From: Nosema muscidifuracis | Taxonomy: Eukaryota > Microsporidia > Nosematidae | Direction: 5' to 3' | DNA: 64,000 nt | Assembly: GCA_028335825.1 (NCBI GenBank) | Contig: JAIOKI010000011.1 | Span: 312,501 to 376,500, forward strand | In this document: positions 45,008 to 55,868 of the stretch, piece after piece | Position numbering within the stretch: position 1 is the first letter of the stretch | Layout of the letters: each line of letters starts with the position of its first letter | Program-made: the position numbers and the translations under genes | The notes under the pieces: generated by a model | What the model was told of the DNA's origin: nothing | What the model saw: only the letters and a program-made list of their open reading frames with translations | The model's database searches: none

Positions 45008-45922
45008 CTATTTTGTTTGTTGATCTATATAAATTAAACTGATAAAAAACTCTATAAATGCACTAAATGTGTATTCAAATGCAGATATGTTTTGTTTACA
45101 ACACATCTCTAAATTTTTTACAAATATCTCTTTTTGAACATCTTTCTCTAATAAAAATTTATATTTTTCCATGATTGTTTCGATTACGTTTTGGTTATCG
45201 ATAATAAGATAACTTCTGTTTAGCGGTAATGATTTTATATTTGTCTTATTGAATGATTCGTATGATTTGACAATATCTTGTATGAAATTTTGTGTATTTA
45301 TACATGACCTGAATAAAACTTTTTCTACTTCTTTAATCATTTTAAATAATCTTTCTACTAATTCTTTATCTATTTTCATAACTTCTAATTTATTTTCTTC
45401 TGAATATCTTCTTATTTTTATATTTGATAAAGTCTTTTTATCTATCCTGTACATTATATAATTACTAAAGAGTATTATCTTTGTAAAACTGGTATTCTTG
45501 GATACATTCAATATATTATTCACACTTTGTATAAAAAACTTGTCATAAATAGTTAATTTCATATTGTCTAATGTATTATCTTTTTCTTGTTCGTTTTTTT
45601 TGTTTTTATCAATATTTATTTCTTCAGTTGATTCTTCTATCTTATCTCTTTCTTTAGTTATATTTTCTTCATCATATAAGTCATCAGTTTTCTTATTTTC
45701 TTCATCATGTAAATTATCAGTTTTTTTATCTTTAATATTTTCTTCAATATCTTCTATATCTATAGTACTACTACTATCTGAAGTTGTTTGATCACTTGGA
45801 CCATAAGACATAAATGATTGATCATTTCCATTCTTCTTAGAATACAATATTATTATGATAACAATTATTATACCTATTGTAGTAGCTATAAAGGCTCTTA
45901 ATGACCCATTCTTGTGTATCAT
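45008..45922 (-). CDS. Array family member 6: membrane-anchored protein
   Basis: Encodes 304 residues. Anchor helix AFIATTIGIIIVIIIILY (about 10-27), then a long acidic/basic spacer (about 45-125) with a repeated HDEENKKTDDLYDEEN unit, then the family domain. Blocks: TKIILFSNYIMYRIDKK, MKIDKELVERLFKMI, IDNQNVIETIMEKYKFLL and ISAFEYTFSAFIEFFISLI. AACCCTT precedes the ATG directly. The domain has three cysteines (one in FRSCINT, two in EMCCKQN). It is separated from members 1-5 by the GH19-like and large secreted genes, so the array has been interrupted. Function unknown. Confidence 0.75.
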   Translation of the reverse strand: MIHKNGSLRAFIATTIGIIIVIIIILYSKKNGNDQSFMSYGPSDQTTSDSSSTIDIEDIEENIKDKKTDNLHDEENKKTDDLYDEENITKERDKIEESTEEINIDKNKKNEQEKDNTLDNMKLTIYDKFFIQSVNNILNVSKNTSFTKIILFSNYIMYRIDKKTLSNIKIRRYSEENKLEVMKIDKELVERLFKMIKEVEKVLFRSCINTQNFIQDIVKSYESFNKTNIKSLPLNRSYLIIDNQNVIETIMEKYKFLLEKDVQKEIFVKNLEMCCKQNISAFEYTFSAFIEFFISLIYIDQQTK

Positions 45923-47477
45923 AAGGGTTATTTCAATTAAATTATATATTAATAATTAAAATACAAAAAAATAATATTACAATGTAAATACATTTTAGGA
46001 TGATAACAAACAATATCTTTTTTAATATATTGTTATTAATTTTTTTGTTTATAATATATCTAATATTTTATATTAAATCTGTATAAGTGGGAAATTATAT
46101 CATATCCAATATAGACACGTCATTAAATTATCCAATAAACAAATAAAAAAGCTGTTTTTTTTATATACTTAAAAAAAAGAATATTTTTATGTATGGATTA
46201 GGTTCGTATTTAATGTGAGGGGATCAAATTTTATACAATAAATTTTATTTTTGACCCCAATAAAGATTTTGAATTATAAATTTGACAGTTTTCTCAAATT
46301 ATTTATAAGTTAATCTAAGCTGATAATTTTAATATTTACATATTAATCAATAATATTTTGTATTAGATATTTTTAATTATATCATAAAATATATTATAAT
46401 ATTCATTAAACAGTATATTAATCTTAGCTATTATTTTTAAATATAAAATTAAAAGTTCTATTAATATATTTTAAAAATAGTATTCAACCAATAATTTTTG
46501 ATATAACCTTTATCATTAGTATTAAAATTAATTAAAAATAGTTTTACATCTTTATATCTATAAAACACTAAGAGCAAGAAATTCATATTCTAATAGAATG
46601 CTAAACTTTGATTATCATTGAATAGGTTTTAATTAAGATAGATTAATTTTCTAAAAATTCTTGAATTAAATAAGAAATTATATTTTAAAAGATAGACAGT
46701 TCTAGTTACATCATTTATAGGTGAAATTTTAATTTATTGTAATATTTAATTACATTATTTATAGATAAAAATTCATTTATCTAAAACTTACATAATTTAC
46801 TCAATTTATCTATTCATTAATAAATAATAAGGAAATATGCATTTATTTTCTAACCCTTAATAATAAAAATATATTCTTTTATGAGAACGGAAAATCTTCA
46901 TTTGTCCATTTATATAAAAATATTAAAATACAACATTTATTTACTTACTAATCCCTTATAAAAGTATATTCCCGTTATGGGATTGAAAAGCTATAATTTG
47001 TGTATTAATGATGATCAAATGTTAACTTCATAAACAATTTAAAACTAATACAGGTAAATCTTCTCCTAAATTATTGTCTTATCTTATTTAGCTTGTTAAC
47101 TGCTTAATAAAGATAAGAAAATATAAATTATTTGAAATTTATCCTTATAAAGAAGAATATTTGTACATTTTAATTTATATATAATATACTATTTATAAAG
47201 ATAAATAAAAACATATTTCAGTTTTTTCATTATAAAATATTATAAATAGAAAAATAATTTGAATTATTTTCAGTTTAACATTTTTATAAATTTAAAAGTA
47301 TTGTAATATCATTTATCTATCAAGTAGTATCAATATTTGATATTATGATTTATTTAGATTTTATAAATAAAATTATAGCCAATATTTGATCTTACAATTT
47401 ATCTCTTAAAAAATCTCTAATTAAGACAAAATATTTTACAAGATTCGCATTTTTTCAGTTTTTTTGATAATAAATCT
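45923..47477. other. AT-rich spacer, no gene seen
   Basis: No supported gene. TTTTTGACCCCAATAAAG near 46252 and TTTTCTAACCCTTAATAA near 46847 resemble the scattered C-run phrase found near 911, 1221 and 19961, but no coding frame follows them. Confidence 0.6.
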
Positions 47478-48278
47478 TTATACTTCTTTTAAATAATGTA
47501 AATAATAATCAAATAGAGTTGTGAATATAAATTCTATGGGTGATATTTTTATATAATCTGTTACTAAATATTCACTCGTGATTTCATTCATTATTTCTTC
47601 ACCTAGTATGTATCTATGAATCTTTAAAAAATCTTGTATAAAATTTTTATTATTCTTAATTAAAAATATTTGATATTTGGATAAACACAACTTCTTTTTT
47701 ATTTTAAATCCTTTATACATATTAAATCTTGAATCTATAGTTTTCATTATATTATATTCTGATCCAAATAAACTTTCATTAAGATTTTTGATTATAAGTG
47801 ATAATGCATAGATATTTTTTGTATTCAATTTTCTTTTTTTTTTGTTTTTATGGATACCTACTACTAAATTAGGAATATTAATTAAAGGCATTGTATCGAT
47901 AAAATAATCACATAAAATAAATGTTTTGATAATTTTATCTTTTGTATTATTAAATTGATTTAGTCTTCGAATTATAAATATATAAAGATTTGGTTGTATG
48001 TCGTTATATAATTCTTCTAATTTATTTTCTGGATACAGAATACTGTTTGTATATTTATAATCTAAATGAGAGAACATATATTCGAAAGAAATATCTTCCT
48101 TTGTTTTTGTTTTTTTGAAAGTTCTATTATGTTTATTGGATTTATTTTCTTTATGAATATTATCTTTTGAACCTTGAACATCATCTGGACCTTTATAAAA
48201 TATCTTTTTAAGTTTAGTTAATAACAATATAATAATACAAATAAAAATTAGAAATTTATAAACAAATCTTTTTTTCAT
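47478..48278 (-). CDS. Array family member 7: membrane-anchored basic protein
   Basis: Encodes 266 residues. Anchor helix FLIFICIIILLLTKL (about 9-23), then a short, strongly basic spacer (KENKSNKHNRTFKKTKTKED). The domain blocks are the most diverged in the family: DKIIKTFILCDYFIDTM, IKNNKNFIQDFLKIHRYIL and ISPIEFIFTTLFDYYLHYL. Block 2 is barely recognisable and is preceded by KNKKKRKLNTKN. ATACCCATT precedes the ATG. The invariant Asn before the third block and the S-x-x-E of the last block are both kept, which is why I include it. Function unknown. Confidence 0.72.
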   Translation of the reverse strand: MKKRFVYKFLIFICIIILLLTKLKKIFYKGPDDVQGSKDNIHKENKSNKHNRTFKKTKTKEDISFEYMFSHLDYKYTNSILYPENKLEELYNDIQPNLYIFIIRRLNQFNNTKDKIIKTFILCDYFIDTMPLINIPNLVVGIHKNKKKRKLNTKNIYALSLIIKNLNESLFGSEYNIMKTIDSRFNMYKGFKIKKKLCLSKYQIFLIKNNKNFIQDFLKIHRYILGEEIMNEITSEYLVTDYIKISPIEFIFTTLFDYYLHYLKEV

Positions 48279-48765
48279 AATGGGTATGTTATAATTAGCA
48301 AATATTTAATTAATTAAATATTTTTGGTAAAAGTATTTCTAAAAATAATATTGATAAAAATATAGTTATATAATTTAAAAATAGATATTATGTATAAATC
48401 TATTGTTTAAAGATCTTTTTAAGTTAATTAAATATTATTGTTTATATTATTTATTAAAAAATATTTTTGTTAAAAGTTTTTCTAAAAATCATAAGATAAT
48501 TAGTTCATATTATTTTTTTATCTTATTAATTAACAAAAAAATTATTTCATTAAGATTGTTGTTTAACTACACAAAAATAAGGTAAAGTCATAGATGAAGA
48601 CATTATTGGTTATATATAAATAAGAAGTTTCTGTAAATAAACATGCAATTAAATAAAGACAATTCTTCTTCTTTGTATAAGAGGAGAACCAGTGTTACAG
48701 TTTTAGAAAAGATAAAAAAATGCAATATAATGTTTAAAATTAATCCAGTATTATTTTAATATTAT
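48279..48765. other. AT-rich spacer, no gene seen
   Basis: A 60-codon frame at 48403-48585 is low-complexity and lacks a start signal. Nothing else is seen. Confidence 0.6.
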
Positions 48766-49494
48766 TTAATTATATCTATTATAAGCACTTCTTAATTGTA
48801 TATAAGCATTATTCCAATTAATAATGTCTGGACTTCGTCTATTTTCTAACCAACTTAATATTCTGAGACTTTCCATCATGTTTTCAAATGTGTAACATCC
48901 TCTTAATTTATACTCCCAGAATCCAATAGTATCTTTAATACTTGAGTTATTAGGATCAGCTAGTAACTCAGGATTTCGTAAATAATCACATTTGTGCAAT
49001 GAATGACGTGAAAGCCATTTATAATTTTCTCTTCCCTTTATCATTAGGAGACCTCTTGATTTGTATACATCTGGATCACAATTATCTCTAAATACTTTAT
49101 AGTAAGAAGTATTATGTAACGAAGTTGCCACAAAGAGAGCTAATTTATTAGTATCATTACCTCCTATGCAATTCCATATTATATTTAATATCTTTTTTAC
49201 TAGCTTATAATCATTTGTAGTGGCAAATTGCTTGCTGAATGTTCTTAAAGTGGTTTCGATAAATGCTTCACAATTGAATCTACATTTTTTTTCTCTAGGA
49301 TAACAGCTATTTGAAGAGATATTACGACAATGTTTGAAGGATCTTTTCTTTATTCTTGGTACATTACAAACATCAGTATACTTAACTGACCAGTATTTTT
49401 GACATTCATTATTGTTGTTTGGGAAATAACATTTAGATCTACAATATGTTAATAACATAAATATAAATATCTGCCATGAAGAAATTTTTAACAT
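48766..49494 (-). CDS. GH19 chitinase-like secreted protein, cysteine-rich, altered active site
   Basis: Encodes 242 residues and is the paralogue of 40410-41027. The N-terminus (SSWQIFIFMLLTYCRS) is a signal peptide. A cysteine-rich segment (C22, C31, C43, C56, C64, C71, C75) follows that the paralogue lacks; it could be a disulfide-bonded binding module. The GH19-like core begins near 95: LALFVATSLHNTSYYK (118-133), YKSRGLLMIKG (144-154), YLRNPELLAD (171-180) and IGFWEYKL. As in the paralogue, the catalytic HET motif is HNT (Asn128), so ordinary GH19 catalysis is doubtful. Both end with an INWNNAY/IRNWNNIYH motif. No C/G run stands before this ATG, unlike most neighbours. Confidence 0.78.
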   Translation of the reverse strand: MLKISSWQIFIFMLLTYCRSKCYFPNNNNECQKYWSVKYTDVCNVPRIKKRSFKHCRNISSNSCYPREKKCRFNCEAFIETTLRTFSKQFATTNDYKLVKKILNIIWNCIGGNDTNKLALFVATSLHNTSYYKVFRDNCDPDVYKSRGLLMIKGRENYKWLSRHSLHKCDYLRNPELLADPNNSSIKDTIGFWEYKLRGCYTFENMMESLRILSWLENRRSPDIINWNNAYIQLRSAYNRYN

Positions 49495-51590
49495 AAAATA
49501 TTTTTTTTCGTCTTATTTATAGTTTTTAAAATTATTTTGTTTGTTTAAACATACAAAGTAAAGTATTGTTCTTTTTAAGAATCTGATCATAAAGATAATA
49601 TGTAATAATTTTTTTCCATTCAATTAATTTTAAATATTAAAAAGATATATTTTAATTAAACGTATCTAAAAGATATAATTTATGTATTATTAAATAAGGT
49701 CAAAGTTCATTAAAAATTAAAAATCTTTTTCAATTCATTTTTATTTTGTATTAATTAATATTTCAAAAAGCAATCTTTAATCAGACTGTAAAACATAATG
49801 TTAGATAAATCATTTTTTAATAATAAATCTCCTTTATATATAACTTAGTATGATTATATATCATATTTTCATGACAATTACAAGTTAATAATTGATATAT
49901 TAAACTAATTGTATTTCCAATTTATAATTTTAAAAATAAATTAAAAGGCTTTTCTTTTTGCTACAAAAAGAAGCTAAGAAAAAAAGATTATACAAACGAG
50001 AAATTAGAACACATAAATTTCAAATCAACTGGAATTATAATTAAGTTATGTAACATTATAATTCTTAAAAAGATTACAGCCATATTAAGATTTTTAATAT
50101 ATTTTACATATACAAAATAATGCTTTTAATCTTTATTTAACGTATTGTAATCAATTTCTAAATCACTTAAAAATACTTCTAACGAAAAAAACAAAAAAAT
50201 TATTTCATAAAAAAATTCTTAAATTGTAATCGATCATCAAAATTAAAGATATCTAAAATCCCATATAAAATCTAAATTTTAAGAATTAGATTTTTTAGGT
50301 TAAGAATACATTAATATTTTAATATAATAATTAAAAGGTTTATTAATACAAACGAAAAGGTTTTTTACAATATATTTTAATAAAAAGTATTTGCAACTTA
50401 AAAAATTAATTTACTAACAATTAGAAATAAAAAATAAAAATTGAATCTTAACATCATTAGAAAAATGTTAAAGACAAATTATTTTAATTATATTATATAA
50501 AAATTAGATTTACATTTTGCTTCTTATAATTTACAGACATAAAAAAAATGATCATTTATATTATTGAGGATTAATTAGAATAATCTGTTTTTTGATAAAT
50601 TAAAATTGAATAAAAATCTTAGATAATAAAGAATGCTTAATGAAGCTTCTCTTATAAATAACAAATATTTTTAAAATAATATAAGTTGAGGGTTTTTAAT
50701 TATTATATTCATAATAAATAATTGTTTATCTCACAACACGTACAAATGTACTTGGATATTAAAAATAGCTCTATAAAATATGTGGAGAATTTAATGCACT
50801 TGAAATATCGTTTTTTACAGTAAAATATATTAAATCTTGGTGATATGGTTTTTTTAATATGTAAAATAACTGGATCATCAAAACAAATAAATTGATAAAT
50901 TATACAAAAATTTGATTATGATGAAAAATTAATTGATTATCTGGAAAAAATAGCTATTACAAGCAAGGAAATATAATGTATATAAATTTAACCTAAACTT
51001 TGATAGCGTAAATATAATAGAATGTATAAATTGCATTTTTCTGATTGTTGGAAAGAATATTGCTGGTTAAAAATTATTTAAGAAATTTGTAAAAACAAAA
51101 AACTGCCATTCCACTAGATTTAAAATTCGTTCATATTTATACATTTTTATTTATCTTTTTCCTCTACATGTTCTTCAATGGATTATGATTATTATTTAAT
51201 ATAATGACGTATTTGATATTTCTAAGATTCGCACAAATATTTCCAAAAAGTATCTTTAGTTTTGTAAAATTTAACTAATTAAATCTAGTTTTAAATTTAA
51301 TTTATTTACGTGTTATGTTGTAACATTTTTATCTTGATCATAGCTTAAGTAATTCTCATAAGTTAATGTCAAAAACACCAATAAGATATTATAACATCTA
51401 ATTTAATTGTTCCACGCAAATCATAGATAAATTCTTCTAAGTTATTAGACATATATTGTTAGAGTACTATAATCTCTTTACTGATCAACATATTTCTTAT
51501 GTTCTACTTAATTCAATATTTGAATATTAACCATTTAATTATATAATAAGACAAGTTGTAAATCCGAACACGTCTCATATAGCTTGTAAT
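49495..51590. other. AT-rich spacer, no gene seen
   Basis: No open frame has a start signal. A short imperfect hairpin (CTTTTCTTTTTG / CAAAAAGAAG) lies at about 49949-49975. Confidence 0.6.
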
Positions 51591-52260
51591 CTAAGCGAAT
51601 AGAAAGCATTTTCAAAATCTATTTTTATTGTTTTATTGGTTAGAGAAGATTTAATTAGAATAAAGACATGGCTTATGTTTAGATTTTAAGAAAACAATAG
51701 CTCAGAGGAAAATTCAATCCAATAAATCTTTGCGGTTTATATATACTTAAAAAAAACTTAAAGGTGCCATCCATATAAATCTTCATAAATTCTCTTAACA
51801 CAAGCAAAAATAATCTTCTTTCAATTATAAGAAAGTTTCTGTCATTTGATTATTTATATTCAAATTAGCTGAATCTAAAATCCAGAAAATAGAATATTCA
51901 GACTTCATTCTATAAATAGAAGTATTTACACTATCAAATGATACACCTTGGCAAAGTATCAAAATCAAAAATGTTACAAAAAATTATAATAGTTATATTA
52001 TATGGCTTATTTACAAAAACAAATAAGAAATCAGTAATTATTGGTATTATACTACTCTTCATTCAGAATTTACAAAGTTCACAATTAGAAGTGATTGTTC
52101 TTGCATTAGAGCATTTTTAATAGATCTTTATATAGAAATAATCATCTATTATTGACACTTAATTTTCTTCTGTCAGTTTATCCAAAGAAATTCATAATAT
52201 AGGAGTTATTTTTAAAATTTTTGGGTGTTTGGAGAAATTATCTTCCCATACTAATCATAT
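51591..52260 (+). mobile_element. Retroelement fossil, inverted partner of the 39.2-39.6 kb copy
   Basis: The + strand from about 51800 to 52250 matches the reverse complement of about 39190-39620. The text ends with SQLEVIVLALEHF near 52080-52120, resembling the RNase H part of Ty3/Gypsy-like polyproteins (LLAVVLALEHF). Protein-like texture extends upstream to about 51590. It is broken with several interruptions and old. Confidence 0.5.
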
Positions 52261-53900
52261 TTGATATTATAACTTTATAACACATTTAATAATAATTGAA
52301 TATTACTAGGTTTACTTTAAGTCTCTTTTAAAGATGTTCTGTGGAAACAACAAGATAATAAACACAAGGATCGTTGAATATAATTGGTATGTTATTAAAA
52401 AAATATTAATTTTTATATTTGTATAATATTTACAGCCAATTATGATAGATAAACATCATTTATAATTAGAACAAGAAATTTGATTAATATAGTTTGACAA
52501 TGTTTATTCTAAATTTTAATAGTTCAAATTGTAAATTATGAATTTTTATCATCATTAATAAACATAAATTTAGTTAAAGAGATGATTTGTGAATTTTAAT
52601 TATATGAACTTGTTTATTCCTCTAATATATTTTTATAAGAAGTTAGAAATATTTATTCTGGTTTATATTAAAAATACGGTTAATATAATTGATTTTAAAC
52701 AAGTTATAAAATTATTAATTGGCTGTTTTCTCAGTTATTTTTTACATAAGAATAATATTCTTTTTTCATTTATCATATGTTACTCTTTATCGATATTATT
52801 TTTTAAGTTATAAGATTATCTTTAGGACTTTTTTCTACACATATGAATTTAATTGGTTGTTTTTCCTATATTCTTTGTAAAAATAAAATGATTATGATAA
52901 GAAGAATATAATTTTGAAATTTTACTATCATCTTGGGATATGAAAAAAAATAAGTTTTTTTGAAGAGTTTAATCGTACATTAATAATTTATTTGTCAATC
53001 CCATCTTGATTTAGAGTCATTAAAGAATGAATATTGTAATAATCATGTAAAAATAGAATTATTTTTATAGACTAATTAAAATACTAAGAAATATTTTGTT
53101 TTCTGTAAATTAAACTGAGTCTAAGTTGCTGAATTTATAATCTTAATAAATTAAAGAAAAATAGTTAGAAATATTTTGTTTTCTGTAAATTAAACGGAGT
53201 CTAAGTTTCTGAATTTATAATCTTAATAAATTAAAGAAAAATAGTTAAAAATATTATGTTTACTGTAAATTAAATTATGTTCTGATCTGTTTATTTGATG
53301 ATATTTCTAGATTACATCATAAGATGTCATTTTTGGTTTGTAAAAAAATTAAGAAATTATTGAATATTTTTTTAATAGAAAATGAATATTTTTAGACAAT
53401 CTCTATCTATAAAATCTAAATCATTATATAAACACTCCATATTGATTTTATTTTGTTATTGGTTATATTTTTATATTTTAAAGTAAAATTTTTATTATAT
53501 TGCTTAATTTTTTTTATTAAATGTTTTATTTTGTATATATTTAGCAAATTAAAATTATTGTCAAAATATAATGAAATGACACTTAATTTTTTTCATAATA
53601 GTATCATTGATGTATTTCTAATCATATATTGCTACTTTACATCTAAAATATTTTGACACGTCATCGTCACATAAATTCATTTATTTTTTGTTGAATAAAA
53701 TTTTTTACAAGATTAAATTTATATCCATGAAATTTAAAAAGTACAAAATGAACATAAAATAAAAATCATTGCTTAAATTTTAATATCATTTATGTAAATC
53801 TTCATAAATAATTTTATATATTAAATTAAAACATTAGAAAATTATAATGTCATTTCTGATATAATAAAATAATTTTTAAATAAATATTATTGATGATACT
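52261..53900. other. AT-rich spacer with an 80-bp repeat, no gene seen
   Basis: Frames at 52589-52813 and 53453-53656 are hydrophobic F/I/L-rich readings of AT-rich DNA without start signals, and are not accepted as genes. An 80-bp tandem array lies at 53086-53275. Confidence 0.6.
53086..53275. repeat. 80-bp tandem repeat, 2.4 copies
   Basis: Copies begin at 53086, 53166 and 53246 and share AGAAATATTTTGTTTTCTGT and GAATTTATAATCTTAATAAA. Two full copies are nearly identical. Intergenic. Confidence 0.9.
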
Positions 53901-54587
53901 CTAATGATTTTTATTTAAATGATATTTCAATCCATTAAGATTTTTATATTTTTTCGTACATCCCGTAAAGGGACATCTTATGCAAGAAGAATCTTTAATG
54001 TTATGTACGATATTAAGATGGTCTCTCAGTTCGAATGAATTAAAACTTTCATAAATACAACTTCTTAACCAACACTTATATTTTTTTTGATTAATATTAA
54101 TTTCTGTATTTAATCTATCTATCTTATTTTCAATATTTAACTTGAAATTTGGTCGTTTTTGTAAATTTAAATGATTATAATGTATATAAAATTTTTTTCT
54201 ATCTATGTTATTGACTATGTTTTTATTTAAATGTAATTGATTTCTATTTATGTTATTGACTATATTTTTATTCGAATGTAGTTGATTTCTATCTATATTT
54301 TTATTTAAATGTAGTTGATTTCTATCTATTTTGGAATAAAACTCCGAGAAATCTTTTTTCTGTATGCAATTAAGTATTCTATAAAATGTGTATGTGTTAA
54401 GACATTTATGACACTTAGCACATTTCAAATAATTTTTTAAAAAATCTAGAGGTGGTTTCTTTATAGAACACTTGGGCTCGACTACTTCGTAAAATTGACT
54501 TATATTAGCAAGAATATCGGCTGCATCTTCATCTTTTTTAGTAAAAATGTTTTCTATATTAGAATTAATTTTTATTACTTTATTCAT
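53901..54587 (-). CDS. Sfp1/JAZF1-like C2H2 zinc-finger protein
   Basis: Encodes 228 residues. Two C-terminal zinc fingers: C172-x4-C177-x12-H190-x4-H195 and C205-x4-C210-x12-H223-x4-H228. The last one (CPFTGCTKKYKNLNGLKYHL) closely follows the Sfp1/JAZF1 type (CPVxGCxKxYKNxNGLKYH), a family that in yeast controls ribosomal protein and ribosome biogenesis genes. A cysteine cluster (KCAKCHKC, 55-62) may be another metal site. The middle has an in-frame minisatellite, residues 87-129 (54201-54329), of units such as NIDRNQLHLNKN. The protein ends directly on the last zinc-binding His. GATTCAACCCC lies immediately before the ATG. Probably a nuclear regulator; DNA targets not visible. Confidence 0.8.
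   Translation of the reverse strand: MNKVIKINSNIENIFTKKDEDAADILANISQFYEVVEPKCSIKKPPLDFLKNYLKCAKCHKCLNTYTFYRILNCIQKKDFSEFYSKIDRNQLHLNKNIDRNQLHSNKNIVNNINRNQLHLNKNIVNNIDRKKFYIHYNHLNLQKRPNFKLNIENKIDRLNTEININQKKYKCWLRSCIYESFNSFELRDHLNIVHNIKDSSCIRCPFTGCTKKYKNLNGLKYHLNKNH
54201..54329 (-). repeat. In-frame minisatellite inside the Sfp1-like gene
   Basis: Four units of 12-16 codons read IDRNQLHLNKN(IVNN) with small changes. The frame is kept throughout. Confidence 0.85.
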
Positions 54588-54962
54588 GGGGTTGAATCAA
54601 TTAAGTTTACTAAAACAATTGGTATAAAAATAAACATATTTACAATAATATTGCATAAATTGATTTTTATGTATTAAATATATATTTTGTATAATGCTTA
54701 AAAAGATAAATAATTAATTAATATAAAATACAAATATATTATTTAAATTTATAAAAAATTAAGTCTTTTGATATAATTAATATAAAATACAAATATATTA
54801 TTTAAATTTATAAAAAATTAAGTCTTTTGATATAATTAATATAAAATATTTTTAAATTATATTTCCCTCCAAATAAAAAATTGATTTAAATTAAATCTAT
54901 ACCGTTATTTTTAATTTATGCAAATATATGAAAATATTTTATAAACATAAAAGATAATTTTA
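54588..54962. repeat. Spacer with 60-bp tandem repeat
   Basis: Two full copies and a partial third of a ~60-bp unit (TAATATAAAATACAAATATA and AAAAATTAAGTCTTTTGATA) at 54716-54850, upstream of the zinc-finger gene and downstream of the proteasome gene. No gene is seen. Confidence 0.8.
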
Positions 54963-55538
54963 TTAGATCTTAATAGATCTTACACCATCCTGATTTATAA
55001 TCCTCAAATCTACATCTGCTATATCAGCTGCACATTTATCTTTCAGCACATTATAACATTTATTAATAATTTCTATCCCCTGTTCTATACTTATATCATC
55101 ATGATACTCCTTCTCAAGAATACCATAACAGAAATAAGTGGCTATACCTACAGCTATAAATTTAGACTCATGCATAGATCCATAGATATCTACACTATAA
55201 AGCTCTGTTCCACAATTAGATAGTCCTCCTACCAAAAAATAATTATTTCTTGGATTCGTTCTTAATCCACTATGTGTTATATTTTGTATAAGATTAGCTG
55301 TAAGACTTGGAGTTATTAATAGATTATTGTCTATTTCTTCATATAAAAGCTTTTCTGATACAAAATTAGCTGTCCTAAATGCATCACCTTGTTCTCCTAA
55401 GTATGTAAAGAGTACTTTGTTATTGATGTTTATAAATTTATCTTCGTCTCTTTTTAAAACTAAGTATGAATTTTTTACTGCTGAGTCTGTAGCTATAATT
55501 ACAAAATCTTTACCTTTTAATGCTACTGCTGATTCCAT
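54963..55538 (-). CDS. PRE1: Proteasome subunit beta-4
   Basis: Encodes 191 residues of the 20S proteasome beta-4 subunit (yeast Pre1, human PSMB2), a non-catalytic member of the beta rings in nucleus and cytoplasm. The N-terminus MESAVALKGKDFVIIATDSA aligns with MEYLIGIQGPDYVLVASDR. There is no propeptide and no N-terminal catalytic Thr, as expected for beta-4. Further matches: DKFININNKVLFTYLGEQGD, the ATYFCYGILEKEYHDDISIE block and DVDLRIINQDGV near the end. Length is close to the family norm (about 195-200). CACCCCTAAACAAAC precedes the ATG. It lies head-to-tail between two minus-strand genes. Assignment is secure at subunit level. Confidence 0.93.
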   Translation of the reverse strand: MESAVALKGKDFVIIATDSAVKNSYLVLKRDEDKFININNKVLFTYLGEQGDAFRTANFVSEKLLYEEIDNNLLITPSLTANLIQNITHSGLRTNPRNNYFLVGGLSNCGTELYSVDIYGSMHESKFIAVGIATYFCYGILEKEYHDDISIEQGIEIINKCYNVLKDKCAADIADVDLRIINQDGVRSIKI

Positions 55539-55868
55539 GTTTGTTTAGGGGTGAATTTAAAAATATTTATTATATTTTATAATAAATATTAGATGATAGA
55601 TAAAAAGGTTATAGGAAATACTAAAATATAAATATAAGGGTTGTAATAAATATTAGATTATATATAAGAAGACTTAAAGAAATATAAATTTCATATAGCA
55701 TACTAGAAAAATTAAATGTATCATTTAAAGGTTTAAGAAATATTAGATTTTATATTATATTATTAAACCCAAATCAAGTCAAACACTAATATTAAAAGAT
55801 ACGAAAAAAATATAAACTTTAAATAGCGTAGTAAAAAATATAAAATTTAAATAGCTTAAAGAAATACT
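55539..55868. other. AT-rich spacer, no gene seen
   Basis: Degenerate AATATTAGATTATATATAAG units. It should include the promoter of the proteasome gene. Nothing else is seen. Confidence 0.6.

Noticed and set aside
51690-51730. AGCTCAGAGG and TTCAATCC text as a tRNA
   Set aside because: No acceptor or anticodon stem could be paired around it; it lies in retroelement-like text.
52589-53656. Hydrophobic frames at 52589-52813 and 53453-53656
   Set aside because: F/I/L/Y-rich translations of AT-rich DNA with no start signal; such frames arise by chance at this composition.
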